DNA from: Pirellulales bacterium | GTDB lineage: Bacteria > Planctomycetota > Planctomycetia > Pirellulales > UBA1268 | Assembly: GCA_029246985.1 (NCBI GenBank) | Contig: JAQWMC010000024.1 | Location: forward strand, 1 to 40,054 | Length of the DNA stretch: 40,054 nt | Direction: 5' to 3' | Shown here: in pieces, positions 1 to 8,849 of the stretch | How positions within the stretch are numbered: the first letter of the stretch is position 1 | Layout: each line of letters starts with the position of its first letter | Translations under genes and position numbers: made by a program | Notes under the pieces: generated by a model | Database searches by the model: none | What the model was told of the DNA's origin: nothing | Seen by the model: only the letters and a program-made list of their open reading frames with translations

Positions 1-1851
1 TTTGAGCAAGTTGTTCAATTCGTGATGAATGATCTTTCGCACGGTGGCCATCATGATGATCCGCACAAGGGGATGATGTCTTCGCATGCGAGCCATGCTG
101 GTGCTGAAGTTGAAGCTGTTCATAATGCTCATGGCGAAAAAACTCACGGAGCCAGTGAAGCGAGCGTTGCAGAAGACGATGTATTTGCAACTGAACTGGC
201 CTACGGGGTTGGTGAAGAAGAGCATCATATTTCACCAGAAAGTCTGGACCCGGATACGGGCTATTTCTTAGAGAAGTTGCTTGGGCATGAGCGAGAAGGT
301 TTTCTTTGGCAGAAGTTGCGACGCCCGCGGAGCTACGATTACAAAAAAGTTGAAAACAAATCGTATAACGAGCGATACCGAATGCCGCAGTTCCCGTTTG
401 ATGCAAAGCAGCGTGAAAAGGTCATGACTTTTGTTCTTGGTCTCGTCGCTGATCCTCCGGCGAGTGAATTTGTCTACAGCCCGACACCTCGTGAAAAGGC
501 AAGGCTTGATGGCCTTGTGGTGGCTGAGCGTTTTAACTGCTCCGGATGCCATACGCTCCAAATGGACCGTTGGGATCTTGCGTACGAGCCTGAGACGATG
601 GGCGAACCTCCTGCTTTCAATGACTATCCGTTCTTCAGAGGGCATTTCTCACCGGATCAGGTGCGTGATTCGCTCGAGGTCGACACTGCCGGTCGAAGGC
701 GCACGTCGATCGTTGGCATGCCGATTCTTGATCCTGAAACAGGAATTCCACAATTGGTTGATGAGGACGGAATTCCTGTCGAGCCAGATGAAGAAGATGT
801 TATTTTCCATCGGCCTGTGGCCCTCTGGAAAGATGCTCTTGTCGATGGTGAGGCGAGGCTCGTTGGTGGGCCGAATGTGTTTATTCCCGAAGACGCGATT
901 AAGGCAGGGAAGCACTACCCGGCAAAAGGTGGAGATCTCGCGAGACTGCTCTTTCCAGTCGTGATTGAAGATGAGAAGGTAATTAATCCCAATGTCAAAC
1001 CGAGTGATGCGTGGGGTTGGCTTCCTCCACCACTTGTCGGTGAAGGTAAAAAGGTCCAGTCTCCGTGGCTTCACAAGTTCTTTTTGAACCCTCATCCGAT
1101 TCGGCCAGCGGCTGTCCTCAGGATGCCCAAGTTCAATCTGCAATCGAGCCAGGCTGCCGCATTAGTGGACTATTTTTCGGTAGTAGATGGGGCTGAGTAC
1201 CCATATGTTTACGACCCGCGTCTCGATGAGTCGGCAGTTGATATTGCTGAGCAGCAGCATCCTGGGCACCTCGATGGAGCAATGCGGATAGTTACAAATA
1301 ACAATTATTGCGTAAAGTGCCATCTGGTTGGTGACTACGCGCCGCCGGGTAACCCGAAGGCTCTTGCTCCTCAACTTGAGCGAGTGCACGAGCGTCTTCG
1401 TCCGGACTATGTCCATGGCTGGATAGCAAATCCCAAGAGGTATCTTCCGTACACGGGAATGCCTGTGAATATTCCGTACGATAAACCGGTTAGCCAGGAC
1501 CTGTACGTCGGTGATAGCGATCAACAACTTGGCGCTCTGACTGACTTGCTTATGCACTATGACGAATTCACGAAACGGCAATTCTCTCTGGAGCCGTATC
1601 TTCCGAAAGTGGCATCGCCTCCTGCCGAAGAGCAGGCCACTGAGGGATCCGCAGATCAAAGCCTGGACGTCTCAAAAGCCCCAAAAGCTTCTGACGAACA
1701 GGTGAAGGTGGACGATCCGTTGCCAAATGACATTTCCGTAATGAGCGGCACTGGTGAGTCGATCGATGCCAAGAATTCACGCTTTTCGGAATTACCAATT
1801 CGTGGTGCAAAAGCTTATAGAAACGTAACTCAAGTAGAATCTCCCCTTTGA
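1..1851 (+). CDS. Large multidomain cytochrome c, 5' end outside window
   Basis: Periplasmic electron-transfer protein, probably the cytochrome c part of a bc-type or alternative quinol:cytochrome c reductase feeding the oxidase downstream (inference from position). The frame is open from base 1 and the first possible start (GTG at 22) has no ribosome site, so the gene begins upstream. Counting from base 1, there are two haem motifs, CSGCH at 180-184 and CVKCH at 437-441. Likely Met ligands follow in RMP and GMP segments. An earlier RMPQF segment near residue 127, ending a cytochrome-like helix, has no CxxCH before it in the window, so another haem domain probably lies upstream. A His-rich linker covers about residues 8-55. 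The last 80 residues are polar and look unstructured. The next gene starts 12 bases after the stop, so co-transcription is likely. Confidence 0.85.
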   Translation, partial: FEQVVQFVMNDLSHGGHHDDPHKGMMSSHASHAGAEVEAVHNAHGEKTHGASEASVAEDDVFATELAYGVGEEEHHISPESLDPDTGYFLEKLLGHEREGFLWQKLRRPRSYDYKKVENKSYNERYRMPQFPFDAKQREKVMTFVLGLVADPPASEFVYSPTPREKARLDGLVVAERFNCSGCHTLQMDRWDLAYEPETMGEPPAFNDYPFFRGHFSPDQVRDSLEVDTAGRRRTSIVGMPILDPETGIPQLVDEDGIPVEPDEEDVIFHRPVALWKDALVDGEARLVGGPNVFIPEDAIKAGKHYPAKGGDLARLLFPVVIEDEKVINPNVKPSDAWGWLPPPLVGEGKKVQSPWLHKFFLNPHPIRPAAVLRMPKFNLQSSQAAALVDYFSVVDGAEYPYVYDPRLDESAVDIAEQQHPGHLDGAMRIVTNNNYCVKCHLVGDYAPPGNPKALAPQLERVHERLRPDYVHGWIANPKRYLPYTGMPVNIPYDKPVSQDLYVGDSDQQLGALTDLLMHYDEFTKRQFSLEPYLPKVASPPAEEQATEGSADQSLDVSKAPKASDEQVKVDDPLPNDISVMSGTGESIDAKNSRFSELPIRGAKAYRNVTQVESPL

Positions 1852-1863
1852 AAGGATTTCAGC

Positions 1864-2676
1864 ATGGCTCGTAGCAAGAACTCTGTGGGCGTCAATCGAA
1901 ATTTGAATCCTGCAATCAATTTGTTCGTTTGCTTGTTTGTATTCGCGCTTACGAGTCAATTGTCGGCTGCTGAGTGGGCGAGTCTCAAAGGTCGGTTTGT
2001 CTTTGATGGCACACCGCCAGCTCCTGTTGAAATCACCGCCGATAAGGACGTTGAAGTGTGTGGCAAGCACAAGCTTGTTAACGAGGAACTTGTTGTTTCG
2101 GATGACATGGGAATCGCAAACGTGGTTCTGTTTGTTCGCTCAAAGGGAGTCACGGTGCATCCAGACTTGGAAGACGGGTCCAAGGCAGATCCAGTCATTC
2201 TGGATAACAAAGATTGTCGGTTTCAGCCGCATGTCGGATTCGTCCAGACGGGACAGACGTTGACAATTAAAAACTCTGACTCAGTAGGTCATAACAGCAA
2301 TATCGCAACAATGAAAAACTCGCCAAGCAATAGCCTTGTTCCGAGTAATGGTTCGTCGGATGTGACGTTCAGTAGTGACGAAGCTATTCCAGCATCAGTG
2401 ACATGCAATATCCATCCTTGGATGAAAGCGTATTTGGTGATTCGTCCAAATCCATATGGCGCAGTCAGCGGGGTAGATGGCAGTTTTGAAATAGAGAATC
2501 TTCCGGTGGGTGAGGAACTTGAATTTCAGCTCTGGCACGAGAAGGGCGGATATCTTGACGAGTTTACACTCGGAGGAAAAAAGGCTTCCGCAAAAAGGGG
2601 CCGAATAGATTTCACTGTTGAAGAGGGTGGAACAGACCTCGGTGACATCGTTGTAGATGCCAAAATGTTTAACTAA
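1864..2676 (+). CDS. Secreted plastocyanin-like cupredoxin
   Basis: A 270-residue exported protein with an N-terminal signal sequence (hydrophobic stretch about 18-36, ending in LSAA). The central domain is cupredoxin-like. Candidate type 1 copper ligands are H143 (in VGHN), C181, H184 and M187 (in CNIHPWM), in the His...Cys-x2-His-x2-Met order of plastocyanin-type sites. The C-terminal part (about 200-265) resembles the carboxypeptidase regulatory-like fold (GVDGSFEIENLP). ATG at 1864 follows AAAGGA at a good distance. It sits between two c-type cytochrome genes and upstream of the oxidase, so a role as a soluble one-electron carrier is reasonable but inferred. It closely resembles the next gene product. 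Confidence 0.8.
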   Translation: MARSKNSVGVNRNLNPAINLFVCLFVFALTSQLSAAEWASLKGRFVFDGTPPAPVEITADKDVEVCGKHKLVNEELVVSDDMGIANVVLFVRSKGVTVHPDLEDGSKADPVILDNKDCRFQPHVGFVQTGQTLTIKNSDSVGHNSNIATMKNSPSNSLVPSNGSSDVTFSSDEAIPASVTCNIHPWMKAYLVIRPNPYGAVSGVDGSFEIENLPVGEELEFQLWHEKGGYLDEFTLGGKKASAKRGRIDFTVEEGGTDLGDIVVDAKMFN

Positions 2677-2737
2677 TTCGATAGAGAACCATAGTTGGTC
2701 CTATTTGCTTTTTTGGAGAAAACGAGAATCGACTGAG

Positions 2738-3619
2738 ATGCTGACACGCTGTTATGAAATCATGTTTGTGTTGTTTGCGGTGACACTTTGTCTGGGGTGC
2801 GGGCAGAAACGAGTCGTTGGTCCTGCACCTGATATGGCAGCCGCTCTCGACTTGCGAGAAACGCTTGAGAAAGAGACTGGTGCCGAAGGTAAAGTTGAAG
2901 AGAAAGCCCTGGGTACAGGGTGGGCGTCTCTCAAAGGGAAATTTACTTTTGCCGGAAGCCCTGGCGCCCCGAAAGCCCTCGTTATCGATAAAGACACTGC
3001 TGTGTGCTCCAAAGACGGCATGCAGCTTTTCGAGCAAAGCCTCATCGTTGACGAGGCAAGCAAAGGTCTGGCAAATGTTGTGGTTTTTCTGCGGAAGTCA
3101 AGTCGCGTGAAAAACGAGTCGGCGACAGAAAAACTTGTTATGGATCAAAGAAACTGTGAGTTTCTCACACCTGTTTTTGCAGCACGGGTTGGTCAGGCCG
3201 TTGATGTGAAAAATAGTGATCCAATTGGTCATAACACGAATATTTCGGGGAGTAGTTTTAATCAACTGATCCCCTCCGGTGATTCGACTGTATTTACGCC
3301 AAGTCGGGAAACTGGCTTGCCAGTTTCTGTTACTTGCAACATTCACCCCTGGATGAAAGCCTATGCGGTTTTTCGGAAAGACGGGTATGTAGCTGTATCC
3401 TCTGGCGATGGAACGTTTGAGATACCAGACCTTCCAGCTGGAGAACCACTTGAATTTCAGGTCTGGCATGAACGGGCGACCGGCCGTAGTGGTGCGTTGG
3501 ATCTTGATCAGCCCGAGTTAAAGTGGAATTCAAAGGGTCGTTTTAAGATTACTTTGAAAGAGAATGAAGTGCGTGATCTTGGGACGCTTGAAATACCCGC
3601 TGATGCAATTAGTGGTTGA
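2738..3619 (+). CDS. Cupredoxin lipoprotein, paralogue of the preceding gene
   Basis: A 293-residue protein of the same family as its upstream neighbour, with shared segments WASLKGKF, VDVKNSDPIGHN, TCNIHPWMKAY, DGTFEIPDLPAGEPLEFQVWHE. Candidate copper ligands are H165, C200, H203 and M206. The N-terminus is hydrophobic and ends in CLGC near residue 20, a plausible if slightly atypical lipobox, so the protein is probably membrane-tethered where its paralogue is soluble. The start at 2738 was chosen because it gives a proper signal peptide; GGAG lies about 20 bases upstream. ATG at 2762 is an alternative. A longer frame from 2657 would overlap the previous gene and lacks a signal. Confidence 0.75.
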   Translation: MLTRCYEIMFVLFAVTLCLGCGQKRVVGPAPDMAAALDLRETLEKETGAEGKVEEKALGTGWASLKGKFTFAGSPGAPKALVIDKDTAVCSKDGMQLFEQSLIVDEASKGLANVVVFLRKSSRVKNESATEKLVMDQRNCEFLTPVFAARVGQAVDVKNSDPIGHNTNISGSSFNQLIPSGDSTVFTPSRETGLPVSVTCNIHPWMKAYAVFRKDGYVAVSSGDGTFEIPDLPAGEPLEFQVWHERATGRSGALDLDQPELKWNSKGRFKITLKENEVRDLGTLEIPADAISG

Positions 3620-3639
3620 TTCAGTCGTCCATTGTGCCT

Positions 3640-3660
3640 CCCCCCCTCCCTGGAAGGGGG
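3640..3660 (+). terminator. Weak GC-rich hairpin after the cupredoxin pair
   Basis: A run of seven C (3640-3646) leads into a six-pair stem (3642-3647 with 3655-3660) and a seven-base loop. No T tract follows, so a factor-independent terminator is not well supported. It could instead be an mRNA-stability element between the cupredoxins and the next cytochrome gene. Confidence 0.3.
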
Positions 3661-3725
3661 TCGGCTCCTAGTAGCGTAGTCCTGGTCTATTCTTAAGGTA
3701 GAGAAGAGAAAGTTTAGTTTTACAT

Positions 3726-5030
3726 ATGGAGTCAGTCGTTGTGAACAACGTGATGGCATGGTGTTGTGCGTTCGGTCCAGTACAGAGAGCAAGAGTTGTG
3801 AGCTTGCTGGGTCTGATGTGTGTTGTTTCCGCCTCTTTATTGGCAACAGGATGCGGCCAGACTCCGGCTGCTACGTTTCGGCTCAATCTTGTCGAGTCGT
3901 CGAAGCAGCAACTTACTCCGTCACAAGAACAACAAGTTGCTACGATTCTCGCGGCACTTTTCGGAACACCGGATGAACCACGGGTCCCCCCTGAGATTAA
4001 TCTCGATGTCGCAAAACTAAAACTTGCCGCTGGTCCCGTTCGGAGCGATATCGTTGGACGAAAGAATGGGCTGTACAGAGAACATTGTGCCCACTGCCAC
4101 GGTGTCACCGGTGACGGAATGGGCCCAACTGCAGCTTTCCTGAATCCATATCCAAGAGACTATCGCCCGGGCGTCTTCAAATTTAAGAGCACCGAGCGGG
4201 CAGATAAGCCAACCCATTCTGATCTGGTGATGGTTCTAAGGAAAGGTCTGGCTGGCAGTTCAATGCCATCCTTTGCGCTTTTGAGTGATGCGAAAATCGA
4301 TGCACTTGCTGAGTATGTGAAATATCTCAGCGTCCGAGGTCAAGTTGAGTTGTCACTGATGCGGGCATACTTTGAACTTGATGACGAAGACGAGGGTGTC
4401 TTGCCCCAGTCACGCGAGTTCTTGTTTGAGGAAATCATTGATCCGGTCACGGAAATGTGGGCTGCTGCCGATGATGCAATTATCGACGTGCCTGATATGC
4501 CGGCAGACCTCGATATGGTTGCGTCGATCGCTAAAGGCAAAGAATTGTTCTATGGCAACAAAGCAAATTGTGTGAAGTGTCACGGGGTCAGTGGCCTTGG
4601 TGATGGCCAAGCCAATGATTATGACGATTGGAATAAGGTTGTCCTTCAGGCGCAGAAAACAGTAGACGGTGGTGTGAAGCAGGCCGAAAAGGCGTCGACC
4701 TGGGATATGTCAGCCGAAGAGCGAGACGAGCATCGAACGGAACTGGCGTGGCTCGATCGCTTTGAGACTGTTCTCGATGGAAATGCGTTGCGTCCCCGCA
4801 TGATTCGTCCAAGAAACCTGCGGCAGGGGGTGTATCGCGGCGGAATGCGTCCCCTTGATTTGTATTACAGGATTCATGCTGGAATCAATGGGGCACCAAT
4901 GCCTGCTGCGAAGGGCACCGTGCCGCCAGAGGACATCTGGCACATCGTCAACTACATCAAGTCGCTTCCGTATGACTTCAACGGAACGCTCGGAGTGGAT
5001 CGACCGATGGTTGCCCGAGATCGGATGTAA
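3726..5030 (+). CDS. Dihaem cytochrome c lipoprotein
   Basis: A 434-residue protein with two cytochrome c domains. Haem motifs are CAHCH at 121-125 and CVKCH at 282-286. Each is followed by a glycine-rich GxGDGxGP/GLGDGQ segment and a later Met-containing segment (SSMPSF and APMPAA), candidate axial ligands. The N-terminus has a hydrophobic helix ending in ATGC, a good lipobox at about residue 40, so it is likely anchored in a membrane and faces the periplasm. ATG at 3726 is used; ATG at 3753 is possible. Lying directly upstream of coxB, it is a good candidate for the immediate electron donor to the oxidase, whose subunit II has no fused cytochrome domain. Confidence 0.85.
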   Translation: MESVVVNNVMAWCCAFGPVQRARVVSLLGLMCVVSASLLATGCGQTPAATFRLNLVESSKQQLTPSQEQQVATILAALFGTPDEPRVPPEINLDVAKLKLAAGPVRSDIVGRKNGLYREHCAHCHGVTGDGMGPTAAFLNPYPRDYRPGVFKFKSTERADKPTHSDLVMVLRKGLAGSSMPSFALLSDAKIDALAEYVKYLSVRGQVELSLMRAYFELDDEDEGVLPQSREFLFEEIIDPVTEMWAAADDAIIDVPDMPADLDMVASIAKGKELFYGNKANCVKCHGVSGLGDGQANDYDDWNKVVLQAQKTVDGGVKQAEKASTWDMSAEERDEHRTELAWLDRFETVLDGNALRPRMIRPRNLRQGVYRGGMRPLDLYYRIHAGINGAPMPAAKGTVPPEDIWHIVNYIKSLPYDFNGTLGVDRPMVARDRM

Positions 5031-5078
5031 GTTCAAGAAACGAATCGGAAAACAGTTGTTATTTTTGGAGACAATGGG

Positions 5079-5858
5079 ATGAAGCGTTTAGCAGGACTTT
5101 TTTGGAGTCTGCTCTTTCTGGCTGTTCCAATTTTGGGAGTGGTCACTTTTGCGGTTGCGCCGGCGTATGACATCTGGCTTCCAAAAGATGTGTCAGAGCA
5201 TGGTTCGTCCGTAGATGGTTTATTCTACTTCATTCTCTGGCTCACCGGTGCTGTATTTGTTGTAACGGAAGTCGCTCTTTTTTGGTTTATCTGGAAATAC
5301 GATGCCAACAATAAGAAGGCTGAAGTTAAATATCGGCACGGTAGCCACGTTCTAGAGGTCGTGTGGACAATCGTTCCGGCTGCAGTTTTGCTATTTCTCG
5401 CGATTTATCAGATGAACACGTGGGCAGACATCAAAATGCGAAGGCCCAACATGGCTCCGACCGTTGAGGTCATTGGACGTCAGTTCGAGTGGCGCCTTCG
5501 TTATCCGGGACGCGACGGTGTCCTTGGTACTCCCGACGATCTTCATCTAGTGAATGATCTTCATTTGCCAATTGATGAAGATATCTTGATTCAGTTGAAA
5601 AGTATGGATGTGCTCCATAGTTTCTTTCTGCCTAACGTCAGGATTAAGCAGGACGCAGTCCCCGGCATGAAAATCCCAGTGTGGTTTAAAGCTCGGGAAG
5701 AAGGTGTGTTTGACATCGTCTGTGCTGAACTTTGTGGCTGGGGACATTACAAGATGAAGGGCAGGGTGACGTTTGAGTCACGCGAGTCATTTGAGCAATG
5801 GCTTGAAGTAAAGTATCAGGAGCAAGAAGCCACCCAGGCAAGTAATACCGAGACTTGA
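5079..5858 (+). CDS. coxB: Cytochrome c oxidase subunit II
   Basis: The 259-residue subunit carries the binuclear CuA centre that takes electrons from cytochrome c or a cupredoxin. The CuA ligands are complete: H180, then C215, E217, C219, H223 and M226 in C-A-E-L-C-G-W-G-H-Y-K-M. Hydrophobic segments lie near 8-28, 48-70 and 88-106; the first may be a signal sequence and the other two the usual hairpin. A short insert (DGVLGTPDD, about 148-156) sits in the beta domain. There is no C-terminal cytochrome c fusion. The start ATG is preceded by TTTTGGAGACAATGG. Confidence 0.95.
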   Translation: MKRLAGLFWSLLFLAVPILGVVTFAVAPAYDIWLPKDVSEHGSSVDGLFYFILWLTGAVFVVTEVALFWFIWKYDANNKKAEVKYRHGSHVLEVVWTIVPAAVLLFLAIYQMNTWADIKMRRPNMAPTVEVIGRQFEWRLRYPGRDGVLGTPDDLHLVNDLHLPIDEDILIQLKSMDVLHSFFLPNVRIKQDAVPGMKIPVWFKAREEGVFDIVCAELCGWGHYKMKGRVTFESRESFEQWLEVKYQEQEATQASNTET

Positions 5859-5933
5859 TTTTGAAAAAACACTGAAAAATTCGATCAAGCTAATGAAGAT
5901 TCTTAGACAACCGCTTCACTAATGAGGTTAGCC

Positions 5934-7769
5934 GTGAGTACTGTAGAAACGAAAGCAACAAGCGTTCAGGATGCACCACAGAAGCAAGAGACTCTTGTGC
6001 ACACCCAGCCGTCTTCGGCACAAAGGCTGTCAACGTTTCTTTCGACATATGTTTTTTCGAAAGATCATAAAGTTATTGGCCTCCAATTTCTTTTTTCAAC
6101 GCTTCTTTGGTTTCTCATTGGGGGCCTACTCGCACTAGCCGTGCGTTGGCAGGTGGCCTGGCCTTGGTCAGACGTGCCTGTTGTTGGAAAGCTTTTTGCC
6201 CAACAAGGCGGGCAAATGGCGCCAGAGTTTTACACAATGCTCTTTACGATGCATGCAACGGTCATGATTTTTCTCGTAATCATCCCAATTCTTGCTGGTG
6301 CATTTGGTAACTTTCTCATCCCGCTGATGATCGGTGCTGATGACATGGCGTTTCCGACGCTCAACATGCTGAGCTATTGGTTCATGTGGCCTGCGTTTAT
6401 TGCCTTTGGTTCAAGTTTCTTTGTCGAGGGTGGGGCGGCTTCGAGTGGTTGGACAAGTTATCCAACGCTCGCAACAAATGTGAATTCATCTCCTGGTGCT
6501 GGGTGGGGGCAAACGCTCTGGCTTATTGGCCTTACCTTCGTTGGCGTGTCGTCAATGCTTGGAAGCGTGAATTACATGACCACAATAATACTGATGCGGG
6601 CGCCAGGTATGACGATGTTCCGGTTGCCTATGACAATTTGGGCGATGTTTATCACGGCCGTTCTTCAGGCCTTCGCGCTCCCTGTGCTTACTGCGGCTGG
6701 TTTCATGCAGTTAGCTGACAGGTCTCTCGGGACAGGTTTTTTCACGCCCGAGGGTAACATCGTAAATAATGCTATTGCGACAGCTGGTGGAGGTCAGCCA
6801 TTGCTGTGGCAGCATCTCTTCTGGTTTTATAGCCACCCTGCCGTCTACATCATGATCTTGCCGGCAATGGGCATGGTCTCGGATATCCTGACGTGCTTCG
6901 CGCGAAAACCATTGTTCGGATACCGCCCGATGGTCTACTCAGTTGCAGGAATTGCTGGGTTGGGTTTCATTGTGTGGGGACACCACATGTTCATGTCAGG
7001 TATGAATCCCGCTCTCGGGGTCACCTTTATGGTCTCCACGATGATGATCGCTTTACCGAGTGCTGTGAAGACATTTAATTGGCTTGGAACAATCTGGGGT
7101 GGCCGAATCCAGTTTACGACATCGATGCTATTTGCGCTGTCTTTTGTTTCCATGTTTATTATCGGTGGACTGTCTGGGATTTTCATGGCGGCTACTCCCG
7201 TTGATATTTTCATCCATGACACGTATTTCATAGTTGCTCATTTCCACTATGTCCTTTTTGCTGGGACTGCAATGGGTGTTTGGGCAGCTATTTATTTCTG
7301 GTTTCCCAAGATGTTTGGAAGGACAATGAATGAGTTCTGGGGCAAAGTGCACTTCTTCCTAACGTTTATTTTCTTGAACGGCACCTTCTTTACGATGCAT
7401 ATTTTGGGGGCGGTTGGTTTTCCCCGTAGGCTCGCAGATGCGTACCATTACGAAACGTTTCATCACCTGCAACCGCTTAATGCGTTCATGACGTATTGTG
7501 CTATCGGCATGGTGGCGAGTCAGATTATTTTCGCAGTTAATTTCTTCTGGAGCATGTTCTATGGTCCAGTAGCTGGCCGAAATCCCTGGAATTCAAATAC
7601 CTTGGAATGGACGGCGCCGAGCCCTCCCGGTCATGGCAATTTTGATTTCCAGCCTATTGTCCACCGTGGCCCGTATGAGTATTCAGTGCCCGGTGTTGAA
7701 AGCGACCACCTCATGCAGACGGATCCACCGAATGCAGCTGCAACCGCCACCGCCGCCGCGGCCCACTAA
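5934..7769 (+). CDS. coxA: Haem-copper oxidase subunit I, A2 type
   Basis: Catalytic subunit that reduces O2 at the haem a3-CuB site and pumps protons. GTG at 5934 is chosen because GAGG precedes it by six bases; ATG at 5922 is in frame and possible. Visible are the haem a ligand in TMHATVM, the CuB/crosslink motif YSHPAVY at 299-305, the HH pair in WGHHMF, the K-channel Lys in SAVKTFNW, and the haem ligands in AHFHYVLF. The D-channel entrance region (GADDMAFPTLN) keeps its Asp and Asn. The usual GHPEV glutamate is replaced: YSHPxV is the published hallmark of the A2 subfamily. The C-terminus has a run of Ala/Thr. Twelve transmembrane helices are expected for the family. Confidence 0.95.
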   Translation: MSTVETKATSVQDAPQKQETLVHTQPSSAQRLSTFLSTYVFSKDHKVIGLQFLFSTLLWFLIGGLLALAVRWQVAWPWSDVPVVGKLFAQQGGQMAPEFYTMLFTMHATVMIFLVIIPILAGAFGNFLIPLMIGADDMAFPTLNMLSYWFMWPAFIAFGSSFFVEGGAASSGWTSYPTLATNVNSSPGAGWGQTLWLIGLTFVGVSSMLGSVNYMTTIILMRAPGMTMFRLPMTIWAMFITAVLQAFALPVLTAAGFMQLADRSLGTGFFTPEGNIVNNAIATAGGGQPLLWQHLFWFYSHPAVYIMILPAMGMVSDILTCFARKPLFGYRPMVYSVAGIAGLGFIVWGHHMFMSGMNPALGVTFMVSTMMIALPSAVKTFNWLGTIWGGRIQFTTSMLFALSFVSMFIIGGLSGIFMAATPVDIFIHDTYFIVAHFHYVLFAGTAMGVWAAIYFWFPKMFGRTMNEFWGKVHFFLTFIFLNGTFFTMHILGAVGFPRRLADAYHYETFHHLQPLNAFMTYCAIGMVASQIIFAVNFFWSMFYGPVAGRNPWNSNTLEWTAPSPPGHGNFDFQPIVHRGPYEYSVPGVESDHLMQTDPPNAAATATAAAAH

Positions 7770-7796
7770 GGGGTTGTTCTCCGTTCAATTACTATC

Positions 7797-8849
7797 ATGC
7801 CAGATAAAAAAAGCCCGCCACACAGTGCAGTGAAGAGCCCGAACGTGGCTCATTGGATCGCATGGTGCCTTGTCGCTGTAACAGGCGTGTTGCTCACTTT
7901 TGGTGCCCTCGTTACCACGTATGAGGCAGCCATGGCTGTTCCAGACTGGCCAGGCACATACGGGCACAACATGTTCCTGTTCCCTTTTGCGGAATGGTTT
8001 TTTGGCCCATGGGATCTGTTCCTGGAGCATGGCCACAGGCTTCTTGGTGCTTCCGTTGGTTTTTTATCGCTTGTTTTGGCCGTGGCCGTCTGGAAGACGA
8101 GTCAGTCGTCTATGGTTCGTGGTTTGGTTGTAGCTGCAGTCTTTCTTGTCGTGCTGCAAGGCGTTCTTGGAGGGCTTCGTGTTTTACTCGATGACAAAAC
8201 TGTTGCCAAAGTTCATGCCTGCACGGGCCCATTGTTTTTCTCGGTTGCCGTGGCGGTTGCTACGCTGACATCGCGACGATTTCAGGATAACCAGGAAAGG
8301 GCGGAAACAGTCGGTTCGGGAATGCCCCTTGGCGGATGGATTGCAAGTGGTCTTCTGTTTGCCTCTTACATTCAACTTGTAGCTGGAGCGCAGCTACGTC
8401 ATTTAGATCCAACAGTGGGGCCGAGCACGTTTCGTTGGCTCGTTCTGTTCCATCTCGTTGGTGCTGCGACAGTTGCAGTATTGAGTCTGGCTGCTGTATG
8501 TGAGTCGTTCGGCTTTTTGGGCGCCAGTGGTACTCGAAGTGTCGGTCGTCGATTCTTGTCATCGACCATTCTTTTTTTCGTTTGCAGCCAAGTCCTTCTC
8601 GGGTTTGGAGCCTGGATTGTTAGCTGGGGACTGCCGCTTGGGTTGCTGCCGGACTCTGTTGCTAGCAGAGTTCCCGAGACGACTGCAGTAGTTATTGCGA
8701 GGAGCAGTCTGTCTTCGCTTGTTGTAACAGGTCATGTTCTTGTTGGAATGATGATACTTGGGGTAAGCGTTGTTTATTGTATTGCAAGCGGTGGGCTGCC
8801 CGAGGCGGCAGGTGTCAAACTAGTTTCCCGACGGAGGGCATTAGCGTGA
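7797..8849 (+). CDS. ctaA: Haem A synthase (CtaA/COX15 family)
   Basis: Converts haem O to haem A by oxidising the C8 methyl group, in the membrane. The 350-residue protein has about eight hydrophobic helices in two halves. Candidate haem ligands sit at the ends of helices: H80 in EHGHR (77-81), H140 in KVHACTG, H219 in LFHLVGA and H313 in VTGHVLVG, the pattern known for CtaA. It lies 27 bases after coxA and overlaps ctaB by four bases (GTGA), so synthesis of haem A is likely coupled to oxidase production. The ribosome site before ATG 7797 is weak. Confidence 0.9.
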   Translation: MPDKKSPPHSAVKSPNVAHWIAWCLVAVTGVLLTFGALVTTYEAAMAVPDWPGTYGHNMFLFPFAEWFFGPWDLFLEHGHRLLGASVGFLSLVLAVAVWKTSQSSMVRGLVVAAVFLVVLQGVLGGLRVLLDDKTVAKVHACTGPLFFSVAVAVATLTSRRFQDNQERAETVGSGMPLGGWIASGLLFASYIQLVAGAQLRHLDPTVGPSTFRWLVLFHLVGAATVAVLSLAAVCESFGFLGASGTRSVGRRFLSSTILFFVCSQVLLGFGAWIVSWGLPLGLLPDSVASRVPETTAVVIARSSLSSLVVTGHVLVGMMILGVSVVYCIASGGLPEAAGVKLVSRRRALA

